This document shows positions 17,812-24,953 of a stretch of 24,996 nucleotides of DNA, one piece after another; within the stretch, counting starts at the first letter, position 1; each line of letters opens with the position of its first letter. Made by a program: the position numbers and the translations under genes. The stretch lies in IMG/VR virus record IMGVR_UViG_3300010389_000126, positions 1 to 24,996 of that record; one strand, 5' to 3'. The stretch is from a virus. The notes below the pieces were generated by a model. It saw only the letters and a program-made list of their open reading frames with translations. It was not told the origin of the DNA and did not search any database.

Positions 17812-20800
17812 ATGACTTATTCATTTGCTCCATCTAATGATCCGCTATTTGTATCTGAAGGTGATTTAGTTCAGTTTCAGTTTCAGGCACCACTTACTTG
17901 GAATACTACTGAAACCGTAACAGTTCAAATTGGAGATCTAACTCAGTTCTGGTATATTACCACTATACCAGAAGATTTTACTCCAGATCCATTTCCTTTC
18001 CAGAGATATGAAGGAGCTGAGTTAGACACTTTGTATACATATGCAGATGGAACTAGAGCAGGTGAACAAGTTGTTGTCGTATCAGGATTAACACCAACTA
18101 CTCAAGCAGCAGTATATATTGCTTCTAATGTTTCTGGTGGTATCGATACTTATGCTATTCGCATTGATTATGATGGCGATGGCACATGGGATACACCATG
18201 GTTTCAACCAACTTCTATAGATGCAATTACTGTAGAGAATGGGTCGAGGATACAAATTAGAGGAAGATCTAGTGTATTTTCAAATGATGAAACTAGAATT
18301 AGTGTAGTTATTGGTACATCTTCTGAAACATGGACTATCAAAACAGTAACTATTCCATTAAATGAACCACTTCCATTCCCAGAATTTACTAGTCTTGTTG
18401 GTCTGTCTGCTTTAGAAGTCGCATATAGTAATATTGTTCAGATTACTGGTCTTACAACAGATGCTGTTGTTTCTTTAACTAATGGTGCAACTTACGGAAT
18501 ATCAAATTCTAATGCCACTAGTGTAAATGGAGATGGATATTCTGTATTGACTGGAACTGACTTTGATAATCCTCCAGCGACTGTTTCTAATGGTCAGTAT
18601 TTGCAACTTCGCATGTCTGCTTCTGAATTCGCAAATACGCCAAAGTTAACTTCTGTTAGTATTGGAGATATTTCTGGTGGTTCTAGTTGGACTATTACTA
18701 CTGGATCAAACCCATCAGAGACTCCCGATTCCTTTAGTTTTGATGATCAAACTGATGTATTAGAAAATACTTTAATTGCTTCTAATCCCGAACCACCTGG
18801 AGGAATTAGTGGGTTGGGCATACCTGTTGAAGTTGTTTTAGTATCAACAACTTCAACTGATGTTAGAGTAAAAGTAAATAATGGATCTGTTTCTCTTTTA
18901 CCAGTTACTGTAGAAAATGGTGATGTTTTAACTCTTTATCAACAATCATCTCCAGATTTTGATGGTATTGCTTCAACAGTAGTTCAAGTTGGAACTAGAG
19001 TTATTAGTTCTTGGGATGTAATAACAAATTCTGGACCAGATTATGATGCATTATTTACTCCTCCATCCAATTTAACTAATCAAGTTCCAAATACTTTTGT
19101 AACCAGTTCTTCTATTGAATTGACAGGTATCAATAGACCAATAACAATTACAGCAACAAATGGTGCTTTAATTTCTATTGATTTTGGTACATATGTTGCA
19201 TCTCCTGTTACCTTTGATCCATCTTCTAATTCTTCATTTAGATTAGGACTTCTTACATCAACCTCATTAAACACTCTAGAATCTACAGATGTTGTGGTTG
19301 GCACTGAGGCTGTTGATGTCCCAGCGGTTTCTTTCACTTGGGAAACTACAACATATGCTGTAGCTCCACCACCTCCATCTTATCGTGGTGTATGGTATAG
19401 CAAAAAATCTGAGAAATTTGATGGTTATCCTATTGGAACAGTTTTGCCAGTATTTAAAGAAAATATTGTTGTTTCATATGGTGATCTAAGTGGTGATAAT
19501 AGTTCTAGATATCCTGGATTTGTTGCTTGTGATGGAACTGAATATCCTGTTACTAGATTCCCTCATCTTTGGGATGTAATTAAAAACACGTATGGTGGTA
19601 ATGGTGATTACAACGAAACAACCAAAGAATATAGTGGAGTGTTTAATGTTCCCGATTATAGAAACAGAAGACTAACTGGAACTGGATTTGTTGATGGTAG
19701 TCGATCTTCTTCTGCTGGATTACCTGTAGATACTATTGGTAAATCAATTTATGATGTTGGAGCAGAAGGTGGATATTGGTATTTTGATAAAGTAGATGCC
19801 AGTGGACCAAACCCATTAGAACAGGTAATTGGAACGTCAATTTCTGGTGTTGAAAGTGAATTTTTCACTCTTGGTAGTATAAGAATGACTGGTTTAGAAA
19901 CCCTTACAACAGAAGTTGTATTTGATATAGAAGGTACAGTATCAGCTCAAGTTGGACCTTTGACTAGTGTTCTTGTTACACCACCAGAACATGATCACTT
20001 CTATCTTGCTGCTGTAGTTGAAAGTGAAGATGGTGATCCTCTAAATCCATGGGAACCAGAAGGTAGAGCATTATTTAGAATTGCAACAACAGAAGCTGCT
20101 TTAGAATTAGGTAGTACTGCTCCTGGAGAAGATGGAAGTCTTGGTGGTAGAGATGATTATAGTGATGCTCGTGCAAGAGACTATTGGGAACAATTTATCA
20201 CTAATACTCTTGGAGCTGCCTTCGTTGATGAATTGAGAAAATACGATCCAAATTTTGGTAATTTAAGTAATTTTGTTAATTTGCTTCCTGTTGGAGCTCC
20301 TCCAGGTCCTGGATCTAATCTTGAGTTGCAAGTTGACATTGATTTCTTAACATATTGGGGAAGTCCAGATAGTGTTATGGATGCAGTAAAAGCTCAAGGA
20401 TTGCTGAGAAGAATTGACCCATCTGATGATCCAGCATCATGGCCAGCTACTCACCGTCAACTTACTGCGATTATTGATACTCAACCTACTAATTTTACAA
20501 TAAGTTCTTATACTCCACCAACTGGACAAACATATCCCCATTCTCACGTTATCACTGTTGATCCAGTTAATGATCCACAAACCGATTATACTGCTGGAAA
20601 CGTTGTCGGTGCTGGTATTATTGGTGCTGGTGTTGGTTCTGGATTGGGTAATGCGAATACTCAATTGCAAATTGTTTTCAGTCAAAATAATCCAAATAAT
20701 AATCCAGTTTTTATGGATATGACAGAGGGTACTTTTAGTTTCTTGGATAACTTTAAGAGTCCTGTTCCAGTTGCAGTATTAAGACCACAAAAACAAATTC

Positions 20801-20850
20801 CAGTTATCAATCCATTCCACAAAACTAAATATGTAATAAAAGCTTATTAA
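17812..20850 (+). CDS. Large tail fibre protein: repeated beta modules followed by tail-collar domain
   Basis: 1012 residues. The N-terminal half (1-515) is built from about five beta modules, each ending in a strand pair of the form IG.....W.I.T (near residues 40, 168, 284, 393 and 497), and several also carry V.NG..L.L. A proline linker (519-522) leads to a collar domain at ~538-640: YPIGTVLPVFKE, YPGFVACDGTEYP, then FNVPDYRNRRLTG. His pairs H727-D-H729 (PPEHDHFYL) and H910-S-H912 (YPHSHVITV) are placed like the metal-binding His of short tail fibres. A Gly-rich stretch (932-946) comes before the end, KTKYVIKAY, matching the end of the 412-residue collar protein. No clear Shine-Dalgarno is seen before the ATG, but a late-promoter-like octamer lies 29 bases upstream. 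Probably a host-recognition fibre. Confidence 0.78.
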   Translation: MTYSFAPSNDPLFVSEGDLVQFQFQAPLTWNTTETVTVQIGDLTQFWYITTIPEDFTPDPFPFQRYEGAELDTLYTYADGTRAGEQVVVVSGLTPTTQAAVYIASNVSGGIDTYAIRIDYDGDGTWDTPWFQPTSIDAITVENGSRIQIRGRSSVFSNDETRISVVIGTSSETWTIKTVTIPLNEPLPFPEFTSLVGLSALEVAYSNIVQITGLTTDAVVSLTNGATYGISNSNATSVNGDGYSVLTGTDFDNPPATVSNGQYLQLRMSASEFANTPKLTSVSIGDISGGSSWTITTGSNPSETPDSFSFDDQTDVLENTLIASNPEPPGGISGLGIPVEVVLVSTTSTDVRVKVNNGSVSLLPVTVENGDVLTLYQQSSPDFDGIASTVVQVGTRVISSWDVITNSGPDYDALFTPPSNLTNQVPNTFVTSSSIELTGINRPITITATNGALISIDFGTYVASPVTFDPSSNSSFRLGLLTSTSLNTLESTDVVVGTEAVDVPAVSFTWETTTYAVAPPPPSYRGVWYSKKSEKFDGYPIGTVLPVFKENIVVSYGDLSGDNSSRYPGFVACDGTEYPVTRFPHLWDVIKNTYGGNGDYNETTKEYSGVFNVPDYRNRRLTGTGFVDGSRSSSAGLPVDTIGKSIYDVGAEGGYWYFDKVDASGPNPLEQVIGTSISGVESEFFTLGSIRMTGLETLTTEVVFDIEGTVSAQVGPLTSVLVTPPEHDHFYLAAVVESEDGDPLNPWEPEGRALFRIATTEAALELGSTAPGEDGSLGGRDDYSDARARDYWEQFITNTLGAAFVDELRKYDPNFGNLSNFVNLLPVGAPPGPGSNLELQVDIDFLTYWGSPDSVMDAVKAQGLLRRIDPSDDPASWPATHRQLTAIIDTQPTNFTISSYTPPTGQTYPHSHVITVDPVNDPQTDYTAGNVVGAGIIGAGVGSGLGNANTQLQIVFSQNNPNNNPVFMDMTEGTFSFLDNFKSPVPVAVLRPQKQIPVINPFHKTKYVIKAY

Positions 20851-20855
20851 TTATT

Positions 20856-21521
20856 ATGAGTATTCCTCTTTATAGACCACTTGAGTTGATGCAAAACGAA
20901 AGAATCACCAAGTTTGAATTTGATCAATTTATTGGAGTTTGGGATAGTTTTGTGCCAAAACCATTATGCGATCAAGTAATCGCATATTTTGATGATGTAT
21001 ATGAAAATCAGGGATGCTATATTGCGCCTAAAGAAAATCCCGTACCTAATCTAGGACAACAAATTCATAGATCGGAAGATATTTATGGAGATGCTTTAAT
21101 TAGAAAAGATTATGCATTTCTTTTAAATTATGCTGATGGTGACATAACACAAAAAATCAACTCATGTTTGAAATCTTGTGTTTACCATTATGTTGAGCAA
21201 TTTCCTCAACTAAAGCAAGCATCATTAATATCAACAGATTTAAAAATACAAAAAACTCCACCAGGCGGTGGATATCATGTTTGGCACTATGAAAATTCTA
21301 ACATGGTTCATGCTATGAGAGATTTAGTTTGGATGATTTATCTTAATGATATGCCAGATGGTGATGGTGACACGGAGTTTTTATATCAAAGAAAAAGAAT
21401 TCATCCCAAAGCAGGAACAGTTGTAGTATGGCCTGCTGGATTTACACACACGCACAAAGGTAATACGGTATTTGCTCAGGATAAATACATACTGACAGGA
21501 TGGTATATCAAGACTTCATAG
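20856..21521 (+). CDS. 2-oxoglutarate/Fe(II)-dependent oxygenase with HxE motif
   Basis: 221 residues. Core motifs are GGGYHVWHYEN (H144-Y-E146, an HxE in place of the usual HxD), LVWMIYLNDMPDGDGDTEF, and AGTVVVWPAGFTHTHKGN (distal His H200). Lys210 is ten residues after H200, in QDKYILTGWY, where 2OG is normally held. Residues 1-130 form a helical N-terminal extension longer than in the other three oxygenases of this window. It begins 5 bases after the large fibre gene, without an obvious Shine-Dalgarno, suggesting coupling with it. Glu as the carboxylate ligand is known in a minority of 2OG enzymes, so activity is plausible. The substrate is unknown; a fibre protein or a host protein are both possible. 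Confidence 0.78.
   Translation: MSIPLYRPLELMQNERITKFEFDQFIGVWDSFVPKPLCDQVIAYFDDVYENQGCYIAPKENPVPNLGQQIHRSEDIYGDALIRKDYAFLLNYADGDITQKINSCLKSCVYHYVEQFPQLKQASLISTDLKIQKTPPGGGYHVWHYENSNMVHAMRDLVWMIYLNDMPDGDGDTEFLYQRKRIHPKAGTVVVWPAGFTHTHKGNTVFAQDKYILTGWYIKTS
21480..21487 (+). promoter_or_regulatory. Weak candidate T4-type late promoter
   Basis: GATAAATA, also compatible with NATAAATA, lies 43 bases before the ATG at 21531, inside the 3' end of the oxygenase gene. It also encodes Asp-Lys-Tyr of that enzyme, so its presence may be due to coding alone. Confidence 0.25.
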
Positions 21522-21525
21522 AGGT
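21520..21525 (+). promoter_or_regulatory. Strong Shine-Dalgarno
   Basis: AGAGGT lies 5 bases before the ATG at 21531 and begins within the stop codon of the upstream oxygenase. It is one of the few good ribosome sites in the window and fixes the start of the next gene. Confidence 0.65.
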
Positions 21526-21530
21526 AGCAA

Positions 21531-22454
21531 ATGTTTTCTCCATTAGAATCTGTTTTAGAAGCAGACTTTTTAAATAACTACATTCTTATTAAAGAAGATG
21601 GATCTTTTGGTAGTGACCAAAAAATCAGAATGGATTCTGTCCTGAAAGATGGATTTTTAGCAAACGTTGTTGATTCTTTCTGGCATGGTAGCAAAGATAA
21701 ATTAGATTATTTTGTTTTTTATAGTGATGGTTCTTACTTTTGCCAAAGAAGAAAGGAAAAAACTGATTTTAATACTGGAGCAAAATACTGGTCAACATAT
21801 CAATTTACTCACGGCACTAATGAACAAGGTGCAGTATTGAAAGGTCAAATACTTGATTTTTATAATGCTTTACGTGAGGTAAAAGAGATCAAGATTGATC
21901 TTGAGATCAAACAAATTGATGAAAATGTCATTTTCTTTGAACAAAGATATCTCAAGAAAAAGAGAGAAAAGAATGAGATGTTAGCAGGATCTGACTGGAG
22001 AGTATTACCAGACATTGCTGATAGTTATCCTAATGAAAAAGATATGTGGATTCAATGGAGAGCATATCTTAGAGATTTTGTTTTGCTTAAACCAGAAACT
22101 TTTCCTAGTATGCTAGAATTCTTTAAGTATACTTATGATATGAAGTTTCCCATCGATCCCAAAAACTATAGAAAAATATATCCTGATGGATTAACAACAG
22201 AAGGAACTGCAGCACCAGCATATATGGATGAGAATGATCCAAATCAGTGGGGTCAATATGATATTGATGTTTCCAGTGATTTTATGGAAGCAAGACTACA
22301 AAGCATTTACAATCTTGCTAATAGTTATGATACAGGATATAGAAAGATTTCTGAAAATCTGATGAATATCATGAAACTTATTGGTGTCGAGGATGTAGTT
22401 CCTGTTGATTGGAGTAGATATTATACAGATGATGCTGAACTAGAGGGTGCATGA
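21531..22454 (+). CDS. Phage protein with tail-assembly-chaperone-like segment
   Basis: 307 residues. Residues ~138-185 fit the short helical pattern of phage tail assembly chaperones (the type found in tail-fibre assembly proteins, Phage_tail_APC): basic helix KKKREKNEMLAGSDWRVLPD, then EKDMWIQWRAYLRDF. In that family the pattern is R..RN.LL...DW..L.D followed by a W..YR..LRD helix. The first ~130 residues are a mixed alpha/beta domain I do not recognise. The C-terminal part (190-307) has aromatic and Asp-rich stretches (FPIDPKNYRKIYPDG, DENDPNQWGQYD). The start is set by AGAGGT 5 bases upstream. The stop overlaps the next gene as ATGA. Likely helps fold or attach fibre proteins encoded alongside; confidence is moderate on the motif and low on the precise role. 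Confidence 0.55.
   Translation: MFSPLESVLEADFLNNYILIKEDGSFGSDQKIRMDSVLKDGFLANVVDSFWHGSKDKLDYFVFYSDGSYFCQRRKEKTDFNTGAKYWSTYQFTHGTNEQGAVLKGQILDFYNALREVKEIKIDLEIKQIDENVIFFEQRYLKKKREKNEMLAGSDWRVLPDIADSYPNEKDMWIQWRAYLRDFVLLKPETFPSMLEFFKYTYDMKFPIDPKNYRKIYPDGLTTEGTAAPAYMDENDPNQWGQYDIDVSSDFMEARLQSIYNLANSYDTGYRKISENLMNIMKLIGVEDVVPVDWSRYYTDDAELEGA
22443..22447 (+). promoter_or_regulatory. Shine-Dalgarno-like GAGGG within upstream gene
   Basis: GAGGG lies 3 bases before the ATG at 22451, within the last codons of the chaperone-like gene. The spacing is short but supports the coupled ATGA start. Confidence 0.4.
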
Positions 22455-22945
22455 TATTTGAAATTGATTTATTAAATGATGAACAATTAGATTACATCAA
22501 AACATATTATAATTACCTACACTTCTGTGATGGCAGAGTAAGTAATCCAGTTGTTCCTAAAATATGTGAAACATGTTATGCAGGACCTGGATCATTAGAT
22601 CTTAACAATTATTGTCAAGATATAATATCTGAGACATCTTTGCCATTTCCTCTAGCTGCAGTATCTCAGGTTTATTTTGTCAAGTATCATACTGGTGGTA
22701 AATATGATGATCATTATGATGTTCCAGATTGTGGTGGTGTTCGAGTAGACTATAGTATGACTTGTTTTCTTAGTGATGATTATACTGGCGGAGAGTTGGT
22801 TATCACTAAAGACGACAAAGAAATTGCATTTAAAATGCAAAAAGGGAAAGCAATAATATATCCTGGCAATTTACTACATCGAGTAAATGAAGTAAAATCT
22901 GGTAGGAGAGATGTCTTTATTTGTTGGTTGCAAGTACATGAATAA
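22451..22945 (+). CDS. 2-oxoglutarate/Fe(II)-dependent oxygenase, PKHD/PiuC-like
   Basis: 164 residues. The catalytic core is unusually complete for the length: QVYFVKYHTGGKYDDHYD gives H88-Y-D90, SDDYTGGELVI is the family turn, KGKAIIYPGNLLHRVNEV gives distal His H143, and R153 (GRRDVFICW) ten residues later is the 2OG-binding Arg seen in PKHD-type hydroxylases. Several Cys lie in the N-terminal third (C26, C39, C42, C55) and could be structural. The ATG overlaps the upstream stop (ATGA), and the gene itself overlaps the next oxygenase by 8 bases. Expected role: hydroxylation of a protein or small molecule using 2OG and O2. The family is clear; the substrate is not. Confidence 0.8.
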   Translation: MIFEIDLLNDEQLDYIKTYYNYLHFCDGRVSNPVVPKICETCYAGPGSLDLNNYCQDIISETSLPFPLAAVSQVYFVKYHTGGKYDDHYDVPDCGGVRVDYSMTCFLSDDYTGGELVITKDDKEIAFKMQKGKAIIYPGNLLHRVNEVKSGRRDVFICWLQVHE

Positions 22946-23456
22946 TATAATTGAATATGATGATTTCTTTTCCGATGAAGATTATAACAAGATATTAGAA
23001 ACTGTTCGTAGTCCTAATTGGCAATTTGGTCATGGATCTTATCACCCAGATGATCCAGATTATGATAAAGCTTTCCCATTCTGGGTTATGGGACTAGAGA
23101 AAGATAGGTTCTTCACAGATCATCTTCTAAATATAATTGAGCAAAAAACTCAACAACATTATGAATTGTATGATGTGTATGCTAATGGACATACATTTGG
23201 AACAAATGGACTATTTCATGAAGACTGGCATGATGACAGAGGAAGAACTTTTCTGTTGTATGCAAATAAATCGTGGGATGTAGATTGGGGAGGTAAAACC
23301 GTATTCAATCTAGGTAATGATAATTACCATTTCGTTGTTCCAAAACCAAACTCAGCAATATTATTTCCTGGTATAATTCCACATGCTGCTGAAGGTACAT
23401 CTAGAAAATTTGTAGATCTTCGTGTAACAATCGCTTGGAAACTTCTAATTAAATAA
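22938..23456 (+). CDS. 2-oxoglutarate/Fe(II)-dependent oxygenase (cyanophage type with RTFLLY/WGGKT motifs)
   Basis: 172 residues from the ATG at 22938. Iron ligands are H94 and D96 in GLFHEDWHDDRGRTFLLYAN, followed by SWDVDWGGKTVF. The distal His is H149 (PGIIPHAAEG) and R162 (DLRVTIAWK) is the likely 2OG ligand. This layout is that of a well-known cyanophage and bacterial 2OG family with an RT.L.Y.N..W...WGG.T core. I chose MNNIIEYDDFFSDEDY as the start because members of the family begin this way. An earlier in-frame ATG at 22911 would add nine residues; it has AGGAG only 2 bases away, too close to be a good ribosome site. It overlaps the preceding oxygenase by 8 bases. Function as a hydroxylase is likely; the target is unknown. 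Confidence 0.8.
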   Translation: MNNIIEYDDFFSDEDYNKILETVRSPNWQFGHGSYHPDDPDYDKAFPFWVMGLEKDRFFTDHLLNIIEQKTQQHYELYDVYANGHTFGTNGLFHEDWHDDRGRTFLLYANKSWDVDWGGKTVFNLGNDNYHFVVPKPNSAILFPGIIPHAAEGTSRKFVDLRVTIAWKLLIK

Positions 23457-23458
23457 CC

Positions 23459-23806
23459 ATGCTATACTCAAATTATACTGCACTTTACTTTGAAGATTTT
23501 ATTGCTAAGTATGCAGCTACCATAGGAAAACCAGTAATTTATTTTCGATCTTATGGTTGGAATAATAGTACTGATGTTGATAAGATTAATCAAGCCTATG
23601 AGTTTTATGAGGATATTTTAGATCCAGATATCTTTACTTGCTTGAAGAATTCTGAGTATGTATTTGTAGAAGTTGAAAGTGTTGAAGTTGCTATGCAATA
23701 CTTGGAGGATGATTTCCCATCTAGTCAAACTGCAGTCGCATTCCCAGAACTGTATATACATTATTCTCTATTCAACGCTGACGGTCAAATCATTCTCGCT
23801 AACTAA
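23459..23806 (+). CDS. Unrecognised small protein of the structural operon
   Basis: 115 residues, starting 2 bases after the preceding stop with no Shine-Dalgarno. I recognise no domain. It is acidic and aromatic, with alternating strands and helices (KPVIYFRSYGWN, DKINQAYEFYEDIL, SEYVFVEVESVEVAMQYLE, ELYIHYSLFNADGQIILAN), consistent with a small globular alpha/beta protein. No signal peptide, membrane segment or cysteine pair is visible. Codon use and close packing match its neighbours, so it is a real gene. Location among tail and oxygenase genes suggests a tail-related or assembly role, but this is context only. Confidence 0.65.
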   Translation: MLYSNYTALYFEDFIAKYAATIGKPVIYFRSYGWNNSTDVDKINQAYEFYEDILDPDIFTCLKNSEYVFVEVESVEVAMQYLEDDFPSSQTAVAFPELYIHYSLFNADGQIILAN

Positions 23807-23807
23807 A

Positions 23808-24653
23808 ATGTTTTCTGAAAGTTTTCACATATCTGACACATATAGTTTAGTATCAAAGGAGTATTTGTATACTTCTAGTGCTATGCCATATGTTTACACC
23901 TCTCTATTTTCTGATGAATATTTGCCTGTATTGAGTCAAGAAACAAAAGATAAACTGTTGGGTTTATTGAACTTTAAGAATGTTTTTTCTACGGATGCCA
24001 TACCACCAGGCATGAAGATGATTACTTTAGATTATGTGGGTGATCAAATTAAGGGATATGATATTAGATCGAAGTATCAGTATAGTTCTCTTGCATTTAA
24101 GACAGTATTTTGGCGTAGATTTTGTAATTCATGTAACATACCAGAATTTGTTGGATTAAAAGATAAGATTGATATTATTACAGACGTATCACCTTCTGAA
24201 CATAGTTATTTTTGTGGTATTTACTATGATGAAAACGTTCAAGCATCGTCTGTAATTATTGAAGACACTGATTGGAACTTTAATTCATTTCATCCTATGT
24301 TAAAAACAGTGGATGAGTATCGCTTAGAAGAAGGTAGTATGTCTAGATCATTCGTAAGTCTAGGTAATACGAGCACTATCAAGTATTTGTTGGAGTTAAA
24401 CTATCCTAGTTACGTTCAATTAGTTAATGATGTTCCTAGAACAAAAACAGATTATCCTACTAGAAGAGCTTGGCATATTGATAGGTTATTGAATCGTGGA
24501 TTGATTACAGCAGATCAGGCACAGTTTATAACTGATACAGTAACAGGTAGATCAATATTTAATATTGAATTTGTTGTTGATGATACAGATGTTCTTGATG
24601 TTCGTTTGATTCATCAAAGAATAAAAGGATTTGAAGACTTGACAACCGCTTGA
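23808..24653 (+). CDS. Unrecognised protein closing the structural block
   Basis: 281 residues from the ATG at 23808, one base after the upstream stop. The same frame is open further back to an ATG at 23673, but that would overlap the 115-residue gene by 134 bases, and the extra residues look like out-of-frame translation. The protein is mixed alpha/beta, rich in Tyr and Phe (SYFCGIYYDENV, YQYSSLAFKTVFWRRFCNSC), and ends with a helical region (WHIDRLLNRGLITADQAQF). It contains three Cys (two in FCNSC). I recognise no family. It is the last gene before a hairpin and a promoter, so it probably ends the late transcript. Confidence 0.65.
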   Translation: MFSESFHISDTYSLVSKEYLYTSSAMPYVYTSLFSDEYLPVLSQETKDKLLGLLNFKNVFSTDAIPPGMKMITLDYVGDQIKGYDIRSKYQYSSLAFKTVFWRRFCNSCNIPEFVGLKDKIDIITDVSPSEHSYFCGIYYDENVQASSVIIEDTDWNFNSFHPMLKTVDEYRLEEGSMSRSFVSLGNTSTIKYLLELNYPSYVQLVNDVPRTKTDYPTRRAWHIDRLLNRGLITADQAQFITDTVTGRSIFNIEFVVDDTDVLDVRLIHQRIKGFEDLTTA

Positions 24654-24668
24654 CGCCCGTGCTATGGT
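24639..24668 (+). promoter_or_regulatory. Sigma70-type (early) promoter with extended -10
   Basis: A perfect TTGACA (24639-24644) is separated by 18 bases from TATGGT (24663-24668), with TGC directly before the -10 (extended -10 TGn). Transcription would start near 24675 and give a ~16-base leader to the ATG at 24691. The -10 lies inside the hairpin annotated at 24653-24680. T4-like phages use host-type promoters for early genes, so this marks the downstream gene as early or always expressed. Confidence 0.6.
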
Positions 24669-24680
24669 AGCAGGGCGTTT
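24653..24680 (+). terminator. Hairpin after the structural block, probable terminator
   Basis: ACGCCC (24653-24658) pairs with GGGCGT (24673-24678). An inner GCTA/TAGC stem (24661-24664 with 24668-24671) closes a three-base loop, and TT follows the stem's final T. The U-run is short, so termination may be partial. The stem starts at the stop codon of the upstream gene. Confidence 0.55.
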
Positions 24681-24690
24681 GTAAGAAAGC

Positions 24691-24921
24691 ATGAAAGTCC
24701 CCACACAATATGAACTGCAGCATATGCAACTACAAGCGATGCTCCGTGATCATAATATTCCTGAAAGTGAGATAAAGTATTTGGGTGAATTTGAATACAC
24801 GGCAGAATATAACGCACACCCAGAATATCATGGTTGCATGATGCATTGGTATCGCATTGCTAATGAACATGAAGTTCCTGTTTGTGACATTGCATCCGTG
24901 GATCGGGTGGACGATCAATGA
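24691..24921 (+). CDS. Small cyanophage protein of unknown function
   Basis: 76 residues. It has its own sigma70-type promoter upstream and a strong terminator 10 bases after the stop, so it is probably a single-gene transcript. A weak AAGAAAG precedes the ATG. Residues 1-20 are helical and Gln/Met rich; the middle is aromatic (YLGEFEYTAEYNAHPEY). His and Cys residues cluster at H43, H47, C49, H52, H60 and C65, a spacing that could hold a metal, though no named zinc motif fits. Base composition is richer in GC than the structural genes. I do not recognise the family. It may be a small early-phase host-takeover protein (inference from promoter type only). Confidence 0.6.
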   Translation: MKVPTQYELQHMQLQAMLRDHNIPESEIKYLGEFEYTAEYNAHPEYHGCMMHWYRIANEHEVPVCDIASVDRVDDQ

Positions 24922-24931
24922 ACTGTCACAG

Positions 24932-24952
24932 GGGGTCGCAAGACCCCTTTCT
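24932..24952 (+). terminator. Rho-independent terminator
   Basis: GGGGTC (24932-24937) and GACCCC (24942-24947) form a six-base-pair GC-rich stem closed by a GCAA tetraloop, extendable by a G-T pair, followed by TTTCT. It lies 10 bases after the stop of the 76-residue gene. Confidence 0.8.
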
Positions 24953-24953
24953 C

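Noticed and set aside
22911-22937. Earlier ATG for the fourth oxygenase
   Set aside because: AGGAG is only 2 bases from it, too close, and the family start is at MNNIIEYDDFF. It remains a possible alternative.
23673-23807. Upstream extension of the 281-residue protein
   Set aside because: It would overlap the 115-residue gene by 134 bases and the added residues look like frame-shifted translation; the ATG at 23808 follows the stop by one base.
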